Assembly (NCBI GenBank): GCA_019059635.1
Contig: JAGVRJ010000013.1
Location: forward strand, 744,001 to 808,000
From: Proales similis
Lineage: Eukaryota > Rotifera > Eurotatoria > Ploima > Proalidae
Reading direction: 5' to 3'
DNA length: 64,000 nucleotides
Part shown: piece by piece, positions 52,161 to 64,000 of the stretch
Layout: each line of letters opens with the position of its first letter
How positions within the stretch are numbered: position 1 is the first letter of the stretch
Notes under the pieces: generated by a model
Databases searched by the model: none
What the model saw: only the letters and a program-made list of their open reading frames with translations
Told to the model about the DNA's origin: nothing
Made by a program: the position numbers and the translations under genes

Positions 52161-52793
52161 ATTCGGTGCTGAGTCTGTCTACCCCTTCCTCTCTCTCTCT
52201 CTCTTGTCTTTTCGTTTAATCTTTTCTTGTCCGTCGTGAACCGATTATTTCTGTTGAGTTGGCTCATCTGACCACTCTCGTCGTTGGATAGCAATTAGCC
52301 GAAATAAATGGTCCATTTCTGCGAGCGTCACTTTTCCTCAACAAATCTGATTCGAGATCTATTCGGAGTCAAAGGCCAGTTTCCTAAATTTCTCCTCCGC
52401 CCAAACTAAAGCGTGTTGGTTCGGCAGAATTTTACTATAAATCAGATTAGCTCAAACAAGGCCGAGTCGCTCTCAGAGTCAAGTGTTTTTGCGAGGTGAT
52501 TTTCAAATGGCTCAGAGTTGCTGTGCTCACAAACGACAAAGTGTTCAACTGAAATTAAAACTACGGATGGATGCTTGAACTGATGCAATGTATGCTCAAG
52601 TCTGATTTAGTCGTTCTGGTCTCTTGGCGAGCTGCTATAACCTAACTGTCGGTAAATTGGTTCGGCTTGGGTTCAAATAAACGGAGTTGTTAACTTTTAT
52701 TATTTGTTGTGATGGTGTGGTTTTGCTTTCTTTTTTTTTTCAAGGTGCTGTGATGCGCGGTTTATTCTTTGCTAATAGAGATGGCCCAGGGGC
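52161..52793. other. convergent spacer NDUFA7 / CYC1
   Basis: This is a 633-bp tail-to-tail spacer. AATAAA on the plus strand near 52304 can serve NDUFA7, and a TTTATT near 52761 (AATAAA on the minus strand) can serve CYC1. I see no gene. Confidence 0.5.
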
Positions 52794-53885
52794 TCAGAGC
52801 TTTTTGTCGCCCTCCTGGTAGAAAATCTTGCGCGACTTGCTCACAGTGAAGACGCGGCGTTTGAACACGTAGAAGAGAGCCAAGATGGGCGGGAAGACCA
52901 TGCACACCTTCAGCAAGGTCTTCTTCTTCTCGTCGTGCGACTTTTCTGACGACCAGCGCAAGAACTCGCTCACGTCCTTGGCCAGCTGGCTAGTTGTTGC
53001 CGGAGTACCTGAGCACCAGATCAAGTCAGAACGGTCATGGCAGCCAGTCTGCGCTTGTTTACTTACCGTCGTCGTACTCAATGACGTCATCATAGAGAGC
53101 CTTGGCCATGCCGATCCAGCCACCATTGAAGTATGGATTGTAGTGCAAGTCGGGCTTGGCCTCAACGCCGGCCGGTGCATCGCAATAACCGGTCAAAAGC
53201 GCAAACAGATAATCCTGTTAGATGGCGTGAATGAGTGACAACTGTGAGAAAGAAAGAGGAGACTTACGGCGCCACCCTTTCGGGCGAAAGCGATCAAGGA
53301 GAGATCGGGCGGCAGGGCTCCGTTGTTGGCAACCTTGGCCGCCTCCTCATTCGGGTAGGGGTTGGGGAACGTGTCGGAGAGCTTTCCGGGTCTCTGGTAC
53401 ATGTTGCCCTCCTCATTGGGTCCGTCGGTGACCATAATCTCGCCCGCCTCGGCCTTGGCCTCCTCCTCAGTGTGCGAGACGTTCACCAAGTGACGGTAGT
53501 AGGTGTGGCGCATGCTGTGACAAGCAGAGCACACCTGTTTGTAGACTTGGTAGCCACGTCGAACACTGGAAATTGATTTCGTTTCGTCAGATTTGGTTAG
53601 ATTGCTGGCAAGTGAGGAGGCGAGCGGCGACTTACCTGGCGTGGTCGAGTGTGTTAAAAAAGCCGTTGTGGTACCAAGGATATTTTGGCGCGTGCAAAAA
53701 GTCCTCGTTAGCGAGCAGGTCAGCATTGAGCACAAGGGCCATGCTCACTCCAGTTGCTGCACCGGCACCAACTACACCGGCCGCCTAAGCGCACAGAAAA
53801 CCGATTAGCGGTCAGGCCCGAATGTTGGCAAATGAGTGATTACGATTTTCTTTGCCGCGTTCTTGCTAACAAATGCCTTGAACAT
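52794..53885 (-). CDS. CYC1: cytochrome c1, complex III
   Basis: This is the heme-bearing subunit of the cytochrome bc1 complex. Five exons fit: 53885-53844, 53784-53636, 53565-53268, 53214-53067 and 53008-52794 (283 residues). The presequence is short, with the positive start [13 protein letters not shown] then a hydrophobic sorting segment. The mature domain includes [20 protein letters not shown]-type sequence (here ...[13 protein letters not shown]), the heme site [51 protein letters not shown] and a C-terminal anchor ([20 protein letters not shown]). The human presequence is longer (precursor 325). Confidence 0.95.
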
Positions 53886-54558
53886 GATTCAATCGCCTAA
53901 GTCCACTGATTGACTGCGCGGTGTTTCTCTAAAATAGAACAAAAATAGAACCGATTAGGTAATTAAGTAAGACGAGTCGGAAAAGGGCAGCGCACATTTC
54001 ACAATCGCTTGTTGAGAAGGGAAAACAGGCGGCAGGCTTATGCAACCCGTATATTGCTATAACGCTTCAAGAGTTTGCGCGTATGCGAGAGCGTTCGAGC
54101 ATTACTAAGTTCGCATTTGCATTCTACCCTGCTGCCTTCGTTTACAGCAGACTCTCATCCAAACTCTTTTTACTTTTGTTGCAGTTTTGCCCAACGCACC
54201 ATTGCCTATGTGATTTGTCTCAATCTGCGTTTGTCGCGTTTTAATTTTGATCTTTAATTGACAACTTGCTTCACTCGCTCGGTTCCAAGGACAACAATTG
54301 TTGTTTATTTTTAAATTTTATTTCTAAAATCATGACCTTGATGATGCCGTATTTTATAAGAAAAAGTCCAGAGGCTGCATGCAAAGAAAAGAGATGGCCA
54401 GAGTGGTCGATCCAACAAAATGCGTTCCAGAATTGAATGAATGAAAGAGCGGAGGAGAATTGGAAAAAAGAGCGGTTAGGAGCAGGAGGAGAAGCAGGAG
54501 AGTTTTGATCGGCGGAGTTGGTCTGAATGATTCATTGCTTGCTGGCCTTCAGATTGAA
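53886..54558. other. spacer between CYC1 and tektin genes
   Basis: This 673-bp spacer between two minus-strand genes holds the CYC1 promoter and the tektin 3' end. No gene or RNA is visible. Confidence 0.5.
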
Positions 54559-56421
54559 TTAATAAACGGCCACCTGACTCTGGAACGGCATCGTCACTGT
54601 GGTGGTCTGTGAGACCGGCTGAATGCTCGGATAAGTGCGACGATTGCCAAGGCAGCGCTCCAAGTCGATGTGAAGCGAGTTGTTCTTTATGGCCAAATCT
54701 TGCTCTAGAGTGGCCTTGGTGCGCTGCAAGTGCTGAACGGCGTTCTCTTCCAAGGCCAACTTGCTCTTCAGGTCTTTGATCATCACATGCAGCTCTTCAA
54801 CCTCCTGCATGAGCCTAAGAGCAGAAGAAAGTGGCATTTATTCACGACTGCTGATTGCCTGCATTGCTCCACTTACCTGTGCATGGCCTGATCGCGAGCA
54901 AGCTCTACACCTGGTCGTCGAGTGCGCGTCTCCAAGCGAGTCTGTGCCAGCTTGAGATAGGCCTCTTTGTCCAAAATGCATTTCTTGATGAACTCGATGC
55001 TCTTGTCGAGCTCGAACAGCTCCTGAATGACCTGTCAAGACGAGACGAGAATGGTTCGAGAGTGCGCGCAAATTTCTATTTCGCTTTTGAGAGCATACCG
55101 CGCCCAGATGGCCTTGAATCTTGTCCTTCGAATCGCTGGTCTCGTGAATACGCTGCTCGAACGCCTGGTTCACCGTGTTGTACTGATTCCACATGTCGGC
55201 GCTCGTCTCCCGCAGCAGGTTGTCGGCCGCATTCATGTATTCGTCTGACTGGGCTCGTTCGCTCGCCGACCTCTTTATGTTGTCTTCGGTGAATCGCATC
55301 CAAGTGTCCGGTGTAGACACTCTGCATTGCGTTGCGATCAGTTTGTTTCTAACTCGAATAAGAAGAAACCGGACGCTTACGTGTTGTCCACATTCTCAAT
55401 GCCCAAGTGGAAGTTGACGCCGCGACTCGACACGTTCATGTGATGAGCATTCGAGTCGATGCCCAGCGCCTTGTGCTTGTCGCCCGAGTCGAGCTCGAGC
55501 TCGTGCAGGGCGGCTCGGTTCAACCTTCATCACTCAATCAAATGACCGCCTCTCATTCGTTCGCATTCAATTTGCCTTACGAGTTCTGGGTGTTGAGCTT
55601 CTCCATCATGTTGCGCAGTTTGGCCTGACTGTTCTTAATTATGTCGATTTCCTAGTTTCGGACAGCGTTGTTCTTAATTCGCGAGAGGGAAAAGAAAAAA
55701 GATGCAAACTGACTCTGATGAGCTCCCGTTCGACATTATCATGAACCATGTCGATGCCTTGCCGCTTCTCTCGTTCGTAAAGGTTCTCTTGTGCCACTTT
55801 GAGCTGATTTTCGGTGTCGTGCAGTTGCTTTTCCACTTGGCGTCGCTTCTGCTCAACTTGCTCGATCTTTTTGGTCAATCGGTCGCGCTCACGGTCGAGC
55901 TCCTGCTTCCAGAATTCAATGTCGTTTATGCGCTCGCCGAGTTTCTTGTCCGACTCGTTCTGATTCTGACGCGCCTGGTCCTCTTTCTCTCTGGCCAGTC
56001 GGAGCGCGTCGAGCCGCAAGCGTTCAGAAGCCCCGCGCACTTTGTCCGATGAGATAAAATTGTTCGTCTGCGACTGATACCAGTCCTTGGGAGTGTAGCG
56101 GGTGTAGAGCGCGTTGCGCGCCGCCGGGAAAATCAGCGGAACTTTTACAGAGTCGATCGAGGACAAATAGTTGCCCGCGTGAAGCGGACCACTGACATCT
56201 GCGCTCCGATAGAGAGAATACGACGGGTTGACTTGAGACGCTCGGTAGTAGACGCTCGGACGCCAAGGCAGATGAACCGACTTGCTGAGAATGCCGCTGT
56301 AGGGTGGAGCAGAGCCCACTCTCGGATCTTGCTGGCCGATCGCCGGCAAGTAGCTGCCCGATTCGGCTCGTCGGCCCAGCTGGGTGTAGGAAGACGTGGC
56401 GTTGTGGCCCATGTAATCCAT
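54559..56421 (-). CDS. tektin (tektin-3/-4/-5 type)
   Basis: Tektins are filament proteins lining the inside of axonemal doublet microtubules. Six exons fit: 56421-55714, 55651-55581, 55524-55381, 55321-55099, 55031-54877 and 54814-54559 (518 residues). The N-terminal 90 residues are Tyr/Ser/Pro-rich, as in tektin-3 and -5. The rod begins near DWYQSQTNNF and continues as coiled coil with RNMMEKLNTQNSLNRAALHE and DTWMRFTEDNIKRSASERAQ. The tektin signature RPNVELCRD reads RPGVELARD here, so the hallmark cysteine is replaced by alanine. The flagellar context agrees with DRC4 and CIBAR1 in this window. The subtype is not certain. Confidence 0.92.
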
Positions 56422-57524
56422 CCTCTCTATTTTCTGTGAAAACTCTGCTCGACGGTTAAATGCAAATTTGAAAACTAAAAGTTTTTGAGCTAAAACACTG
56501 CAAACGCTCCAGTTGCCAGTGGCAGCGCGAAACTAAAGCAAATGCGGGTAGCAAGGTGTGAGCACACAAGTGACAGAGAGAGAGAGAGAGGAGCGGAGCA
56601 ACATCAGGCATTAGTGATGAAGAAAGATACGAGGCCAGAGATCTTGGCAAATGTTTAATCAAGTTTTTCTCGCCGGAAATTGGCAGCTGATTAGCGTTCG
56701 AGTTGATTTCTCCGCCAGAAGTAAATTGAAAAATTCAATAAAAACGAATAAAAGAATTTTTAGGAAACAAGTCGGTTTACGTTAAGCTCGAGCTAATAGG
56801 CAAATTTGTTTTTGTTGAGCGAGCGAGGCCACAATATAGGCGGCGACTGATGCCAAACGGCTTCGGTGAAAACTTTGTCACTCACACCACGCACCCAACA
56901 CTCACTGGCTCACTCACGCACACACACACACACACACATAATCCCGTTTATTAGTTTTTGATGTGTGGTGTCAATGGAAACGCACCAGCGCAACAAGTTG
57001 TAATCGAATCGTGCGTGTGTGTGTGTGCGGTTGCCGCAGCAAACAAAAACTCCCGAAAGACGAGAGACGCTGGCTAGAGGCAGCCTGTCGTTGGTTCGAT
57101 CTGCATTTCCGCCAGTCGACAAGATCAATTGTTTGCCCAGGAGAACCCCACTCGACTGAATTGAAAGCAGAACTGACGAGTCAAGCAGAGCCTCTCTCTC
57201 TCTCTCTCGGAAATTTATTTCTTTCGGTATTTTTTTAATTTGGGAAGAAAGTTTGAATGAGCGGTTGGCAGACAAGCCAACAGTTGGCTAAATTCGCCCG
57301 AGGCTCGACGCTAATCGGCGTCGTCTACGCAGCGTAGCTCGCACACACACACATGAGCGCTCAAATGAAATCGTCATAGCTACGTACATTGGTGTACATC
57401 ACACAACTGCTAATCGCAGGCCAATTTAAACTGTTCATGTTTTTCTAATTCCATTTTGTTGTGTGTTTTCAAGTGCCTTTTATTAGCACTCTCGTTTTCT
57501 CCTCTCTCTCTTTCTCAGTTCTAA
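56422..57524. other. intergenic, 1.1 kb
   Basis: This is the upstream region of the tektin gene. It contains a GA run near 56577-56592, a CA repeat at 56919-56938, a GT run near 57012-57026 and a CT run near 57190-57208. No gene is supported. Confidence 0.5.
56919..56938 (+). repeat. CA microsatellite
   Basis: A run of about ten CA units. Confidence 0.85.
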
Positions 57525-58014
57525 ATGGCTGCTGAAAGGCTGAAGAGCCGATCCACTTCAAGAGGCTTTTTTTTTTCTCGCTCGTTGCTACCAGCTTTGC
57601 GTTCGCTGCAGAGTTACGCAACCGTGACCCGATCGCAGTCAAATAAAACGACGCCGACTGAGAGTGGAGCGCGCACGGAAGTTGACCTAATCATGCCTTC
57701 AGTTGGAATCACGAGTAAGGAGCAAAAAAAGAAAACAAGCCAACGAGTCGCCGACCAGCTTTGTTTGACAAGCCCCGCAAGAAAAAAAGGCAAAAGTCAC
57801 GAGTGGACACCTGCGCTGATGCCACTTGCTGCTTGTTTGCCTATTCGATTTATTCAGCTCAGGGGAAATCAAACAAGTCCCTGTGCTGCCTATTGGTCGA
57901 AAAGCAGAGCCCAAAGAGCAAGACCTCCGTGACCAAAAAAAACAAAAGTGCTTGTCGATGCCGGACGGGTTATACGACAATAACCGTCAGATGGTTGTAA
58001 ATATTCGCACTTAA
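57525..58014 (+). CDS. possible small gene with mitochondrial-type leader
   Basis: An ATG at 57525 opens a frame of 64 codons whose start is rich in Arg, Ser and Leu with no acidic residue after position 4 (RGFFFSRSLLPALRSLQSYA), typical of a mitochondrial presequence. A donor (ACGA|GTAAGG) follows at 57715. Two onward paths are possible. One uses the acceptor ending CGACCAG near 57758 and stays open for about 80 basic, cysteine-containing residues. The other adds a further intron and ends VLPIGRKAEPKEQDLRDQKK...NIRT at 58014. I recognise neither, so both the gene and its exon structure are uncertain. Confidence 0.35.
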
Positions 58015-58398
58015 GGACTCGAGACGCTTCCGAGTCAAGCGGCTCACTCGAGCTAATTAAAAGTGTTTTGCTATTCAACACCGTTAATCAGCTCGTGTTT
58101 ATTTGTACTCAGGCACGAATTCCTTTGCACGGTTGCTTGCTCCTCAGCGTCGTTGTGTTAATGCCTCGATTGAATGCCTTTAACCAGCTCTTGTTCAAAC
58201 GCTCTAATGATAAGGCACCAGCTCGCGTCCAGGTCTTGCGATTTAAGATGAAAAATGAGCTACGGCGCAATATTGTTCAGACCAAGCCCGCTCTCTCTCT
58301 CTCTGCGCTGTCATGCTTTCTTTCTTTATCTCGGCGAATACTGCATACAAATAGAGCGGCCCGAGTAAATTAGAACCAAGCCGAGCATTTGAATAAAA
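58015..58398. other. upstream region of P450 gene
   Basis: No gene is visible. A CT run lies near 58293-58304. Confidence 0.45.
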
Positions 58399-60372
58399 AT
58401 GCATCGTTTGTGGTGTCGAGTTCTGAGATCAGGCGAGTCCAAGGCCAGATTCTATTCTTCAAGGCCGTTTGAGGAGATTCCCGGCCCTGAACACAGTCCG
58501 GAGACTGGCGCCCTTTTGTCGACCAAGAAATTCGGTTAGTGACGTCGAGTCGGCGATGAACGCCTATCGCGGTCTTTTGAGCTTGTTGAAGGTGGCCCCC
58601 TTGATCCGGCAGATTTCATTTCATTTCTTGACGTACTCAAGAGCGAGTATGGCAACCTGGTGCGGTTTCATCTCGGCCCTAAGCCCGAAGTGTTCGCCTT
58701 CCACCCGGACAGCATTCGAAAAGTGCTCACCTCAAGTGACAAGTATCCGATGCGAAAAGAGATCGGGCCAATGCTGAAATATTTCAAGTCGAGTGGCCGA
58801 TGCTTGAACCTGGTGCTCAGCGACGGCGAGCATTGGCGCAAGCTGCGATCAGCAGCCAATCCAGTTCTCACACGGCCCTACGCCATCGAGTCGTATGCGG
58901 CGTCGCACAACAAAATTCTGAACGAAACGATCGCCTACATAGACTCGATGTTTGCAAGCGGAGGCCAACAGCTTGTTTGGCCCGATTTCGAAATTCTTCT
59001 CAAATTCATGCTGCTCGAAAGTAAGCGGCCTGGTGGCCTCATTACAGCAGAACGTGAGCTAAACACTCATCCTGGCAGTGATGAGCAATCTCGTGTTTGA
59101 CTCTAAAATCGAATGCGTTGACCATCGTCGTCGCGATCAAACAAGCGCCGATTTCGTCTCCACACTGGACAAGTGGTTTCTAAAGACAAACTATTTGATG
59201 GCGTCGCCTCTCCTCTGGAAGTATTCGTCGAGCAAAGACTGGCAAGAGTACGAAGCGCTTTGCGATCAATTTTTCGGGTTTGATTGAGTTTTTCCTCGCA
59301 GCGTGGTCCAAAGTTCTCTCACCTGCTTGCTGTTAAAGCACAATCGACAAATATGTTGAAAACGGCCTCAAACAGCTGCCAGTGAACGGCGAACAAGCAT
59401 CGAATGCAGCAATGCTGCGACGTCTGCTCGAAATGAAAGAGAAGCACAACTTGACCGACGACGACATCAAGTCAATCGTGGCCGAGATGATATTCGCCTC
59501 CATCGATGCGGTCGGCTCTCAAGTGTCTGAAATTTTCTGAATAATTCGCTTGAACAGTTAAAAGACGACCGCGAGTCTCCACTTGACTTTGCTTGAGATC
59601 GCTGGCAATCGCAAATTGAAAAAGGAGCTCATGAGCGAAATAGACCTTCACTACAAAGCGGAGAGTGGCCAACTAACATCTGAAGCGATCGGTGAAATGA
59701 AGCTTCTTAAGGCGACTGTTAAGGAAGTGATGAGGTTAGAGTCGGGCTATTTTCATTCTGGAGGCTGTTTTTGAGCGAATTGTGTCCGAATTGCAAGAAA
59801 GTACGGTGTAGCCTCGGTGATTGGCAGGGAGCTGCGCGAAGACCTCGTTCTTGACGGCTACCACGTGCCCAAGGGAGTAAGTAGCCAAGATCTGAATTGG
59901 CCGATTGAAAGTTGCTTGGACTCTCCGGATAAAAGACGTTTGTCAACATGTCTCCGTACGTGTCTGGTCGACTGGCTGACGTTTTTGAACGTCCCGAATC
60001 AATCGAGCCGCATAGATGGCTCAATAATAAAGCCAGCACACAGCAGCAGTTTGCCACTCTGCCGTTCGGCTTTGGCAGCCGCAGTTGCATCGGAAAAAAG
60101 GTAAACGAAGCATTCGCTCGTTTTAGCGTGTTCAATCTTTCTCACTTTGCACCTGCAGCTGGCCGAGCAAGAAATCCACATGACACTGGCCAAGGTAAAT
60201 TGCTCATTTGCTGACCTAGACAATAGGAATCCAACGCCTGAACGCAATTACTAAGCTCCTAGCGCTCTATGATATCGAGTACGTCGGCAAAGCGTTCAAG
60301 TTCAAATTAAGCTTTAACGTGGTTCCGGACCAGCCGTTGGCGCTCAGTCTGACCAAGCGTGCACGTCTATAG
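58399..60372 (+). CDS. mitochondrial-clan cytochrome P450
   Basis: Nine exons fit: 58399-58534, 58592-59020, 59079-59277, 59339-59522, 59565-59734, 59798-59876, 59936-60100, 60159-60194 and 60256-60372 (504 residues). The N-terminus is arginine-rich with no membrane anchor (MHRLWCRVLRSGESKARFYS), followed by FEEIPGP, as in adrenodoxin-dependent mitochondrial P450s. Later landmarks are GEHWRKLRSAANPVL in helix C, the ExxR of helix K as KEVMR, DGYHVPKG, the FERPESIEPHRW meander and the heme loop PFGFGSRSCIGKK (FxxGxRxCxG intact). The I-helix reads ASIDAVGSQTTAS, so the usual A-G-x-D/E-T-T proton-relay motif is altered or interrupted at the exon 4/5 junction. The substrate is unknown; relatives oxidise sterols or xenobiotics. 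Confidence 0.9.
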
Positions 60373-60524
60373 ACTTTGCGGCGTTCTTTGTTAAGACTTT
60401 GCGGTGGCATGCGTTCGATTTCGCCGTTTTATTAGTTTGCTGCTAGAGAAATCAGTTTTGAATTTTTTTTTAAATCAAATCACAATAATCGAATTAAATT
60501 ATTCGAAAATCGAAATGAGTTTGT

Positions 60525-61475
60525 CTACGAAGAGGAGAGTTGACGAGTTTGACATGACGATGACTTGTTGAGGACAAAGTGACGAAAGTTGGCATTGAAG
60601 AAGAAATAAACGAAAAAGCGAGCCCCGTGATAGGCGACCAGGACAATGTTGGCAGAGAGAGCGAATATTCGCAGGCCGATGTTTCGCTCATGAACGAACT
60701 GAATCAGGATGCTGTAGACTGAGAGGGGAAGACAGCCGACAATGATCATCGCGCAGATGGCCATCACCATCTTGGTCAGGTTGTTGTTTCCCATTTTGCC
60801 GGACGCTTCTAAGCCGTAGCGCTTGCTCAGCTGAATGCGTTTGCGGTTGGTTAAAACGCAAAGTGTGAACAAGATGAGCACAGTTCCTGGCCCTCTGCTG
60901 ATCGAAGTTGCCACCGTCAGTATCTTGATGAACGTGGACGTGGCCAGTTCGGAACGACTGGCCCTGAACAAGACTCTCGATGACAATTGGCACATTTCAA
61001 CGCGTCTGTAGAATATAACCGGCAAATAGGGAAGAATGGCGAGACAGGTGGCCATTACGCTCACAAGCAAAATGGGCAGACGAGAGGGAGCCTTGAAGCC
61101 GCTCAATGTGCACAGACGTACGATGGACACGTAGATCTCAATGAGAATGTTGAACACGGCCAGAATGCTTGTAAAAAAGTCAACCAGCCAAACTCGAAGG
61201 AGCGGTGCCACAATCGATTCGTGCCAGCCGTCCTCAGTGGCTGCAAACGCGAACGAAATGCCCAGCGAGGATAAGTAAAAAGTGTCCACCACGGAGACGA
61301 GAAGCACATAGCTGAACACCTTGTCTGTGAGTTTGATTCGCCTAAACACGTATATACAGGCCAGATTGGTCAAGAGGCCGGTGGCGCAGATCGATGGCAG
61401 AACGACGCGCCAGCAGATGCGCTCACCTAAGCTGAGTCTTTCACTCTTGTCTATGCACTCTTGGCTCGTGTTCAT
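60525..61475 (-). CDS. rhodopsin-like GPCR, peptide-receptor-like
   Basis: This is a single-exon seven-helix receptor of 316 residues if started at ATG 61475 (MNTSQECIDK, with an N-glycosylation site); the frame is open further upstream without an ATG. Helices run from about VVLPSICATGLLTNLACIYV (TM1) to NIVLVAYHGARFFVYFFF (TM7). The E/DRY box at the end of TM3 is replaced by YVSIVRL, and TM7 has no NPxxY but ends FFVYFFFNANFRHF, a form seen in FMRFamide-receptor-like invertebrate GPCRs. No cysteine occurs at the top of TM3, so the usual TM3-ECL2 disulfide seems absent although ECL2 has EMCQLS. The C-terminus is short (SSSCQTRQLSSS). The ligand is unknown. The gene converges on the P450 gene. 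Confidence 0.8.
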   Translation of the reverse strand: MNTSQECIDKSERLSLGERICWRVVLPSICATGLLTNLACIYVFRRIKLTDKVFSYVLLVSVVDTFYLSSLGISFAFAATEDGWHESIVAPLLRVWLVDFFTSILAVFNILIEIYVSIVRLCTLSGFKAPSRLPILLVSVMATCLAILPYLPVIFYRRVEMCQLSSRVLFRASRSELATSTFIKILTVATSISRGPGTVLILFTLCVLTNRKRIQLSKRYGLEASGKMGNNNLTKMVMAICAMIIVGCLPLSVYSILIQFVHERNIGLRIFALSANIVLVAYHGARFFVYFFFNANFRHFVLNKSSSCQTRQLSSS

Positions 61476-61845
61476 TGTTTGCCGCGTCTCGAAAATCGTC
61501 AAAAACCTCGTTTTGCAAAGCTCGTTCTGAGCTGCCAATTTTTAGGTGCCAGACAGAATGAACCAGCTGGCTTTGACGGTGGTGACGCAACTGTGCCTAT
61601 TTGCCCAAGTGATTCATGCCTTCTCTGCCTGTCTCTACAAGGCCGAACACTGTTTCATATAAAATGCAGCATAAATGCATTGCATCGATTGCGATCGATC
61701 TGCACGTACTCTCTGTCATTGCATTGAAACGCTGTCAATCGGCAAATTTTATTGTTTTATTTGCGAGTTGTGTAAAAAAAACAGAAAACTGATGAAAATA
61801 AGATGGTTCAATTTAATTGACATTTTTGGATGGGCTCGAATGTAT
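61476..61845. other. spacer GPCR / amylase
   Basis: This 370-bp spacer between two minus-strand genes holds the GPCR promoter and the amylase 3' end. No gene is visible. Confidence 0.45.
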
Positions 61846-63616
<1,771 letters not shown>

Positions 63617-63658
63617 TTCGCTTACTTGAGATTTTCCTCTCAATCGAAGGAGAGGCCG

Positions 63659-63666
63659 TATTTATA
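63659..63666 (-). promoter_or_regulatory. TATA box of the amylase gene
   Basis: TATAAATA on the minus strand, 43-50 nt before the amylase ATG. A start site about 30 nt downstream would leave a 5' UTR of roughly 15-20 nt. Confidence 0.7.
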
Positions 63667-63721
63667 GGAGGGCCGGGCGAAATTTAGGGTGTGTATTTGT
63701 GTATGTTTTAGTTCGATTAGC

Positions 63722-63731
63722 TTATCGATAA
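63722..63731. promoter_or_regulatory. TTATCGATAA palindrome upstream of amylase
   Basis: This perfect palindrome contains two overlapping GATA cores and also a TATCGATA (DRE-type) motif. It lies about 110 bp before the amylase ATG, where gut GATA factors act on digestive-enzyme genes in other invertebrates. A further CGATAAGATT lies near 63826-63835. The role is inferred. From here to the window end I see no gene. Confidence 0.4.
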
Positions 63732-64000
63732 AAATCGCCGATTCGGCCAAGGTTCGTTTCCAATCTAATCGGCCTACAAATCGGCGTCTTGTTCATTGTT
63801 GCTCTTGCTCAACATGCTACCGCCTCGATAAGATTGAAAACTAATTTTATAACACATCACGGAATCTAACGCACATGTTGGCCGTCCTGTGTTGGCGGAG
63901 CCGAATGTACCATCTAGACCGAGGCTGTCTGCAGGCAAATGTTAGCAACTAGTTTTCACTAGTTTTCGCGTTTTGAATTTTTTCTCGCTTCAGGAAGGCT

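Overview
This window is nuclear DNA from a small-bodied bilaterian animal with a gene-dense genome. About 27 protein-coding genes and two tRNA genes fill 64 kb. Most introns are only 44-75 nt with GT-AG ends, many genes are single-exon, and many neighbours lie less than 300 bp apart, often tail to tail. The proteins are plainly metazoan: Integrator subunit 8, SNRK, a HOIL-1-type RBR ligase, a bHLH factor, a rhodopsin-like GPCR, a mitochondrial-clan P450 and an animal-type alpha-amylase. Five chitin-binding (peritrophin-A) domains in one protein suggest an ecdysozoan or another chitin-using invertebrate. Axonemal and ciliary genes (DRC4/GAS8, tektin, CIBAR1, a TEDC2-like protein) point to motile flagella, which argues against nematodes and acariform mites. 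A tardigrade-like compact genome fits, but I cannot fix the taxon from sequence alone. The exon models were built by hand from splice signals, reading frame and family conservation. For the recognised multi-exon genes from INTS8 onward the exon lengths sum to a whole number of codons; the SUPT3H model lacks a resolved start.

Layout. 0.5-12.5 kb: a minus-strand run of SUPT3H, INTS8, SNRK, a GNAT/coiled-coil protein and ALG9. 13.5-22 kb: RBM12-like (+), HOIL-1-like (-), PIGM (+), TTC4 (-) and ARL8 (-). 23.5-29 kb, all plus: a transporter-pyruvyltransferase fusion, DRC4 and RAB18. 29-35 kb: a bHLH gene inside the largest non-coding space. 35-44 kb: CIBAR1 (+), a small dysbindin-like gene (-), a secreted 14-residue-repeat protein (-), a TEDC2-like gene (-), tRNA-Glu and tRNA-Thr (-), and RINT1 (-). 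44-64 kb: a secreted LRR protein (+), a peritrophin protein (-), a small membrane protein (-), NDUFA7 (+), CYC1 (-), tektin (-), a doubtful mitochondrial-type gene (+), P450 (+), GPCR (-) and amylase (-).

The most striking locus is 23487-25638. One 677-residue protein joins a ten-helix triose-phosphate/PEP-translocator-type (TPT) transporter to a membrane-tethered polysaccharide pyruvyltransferase domain. Pyruvyltransferases use phosphoenolpyruvate (PEP), and TPT-family carriers include PEP transporters. The fusion therefore looks like a self-supplying Golgi machine for putting pyruvate ketals on glycans. The junction lies inside a single exon, so it is not a gene-model artefact. Second, TTC4 carries a textbook U12-type AT-AC intron, so the minor spliceosome should be active in this animal. 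Other oddities are a CaaX-like end on SNRK, a HOIL-1-type ligase with a PH-like front end and a 19-nt microexon, a higher-order tandem-repeat glycoprotein, a GC-AG intron in PIGM, and a P450 with an altered I-helix.
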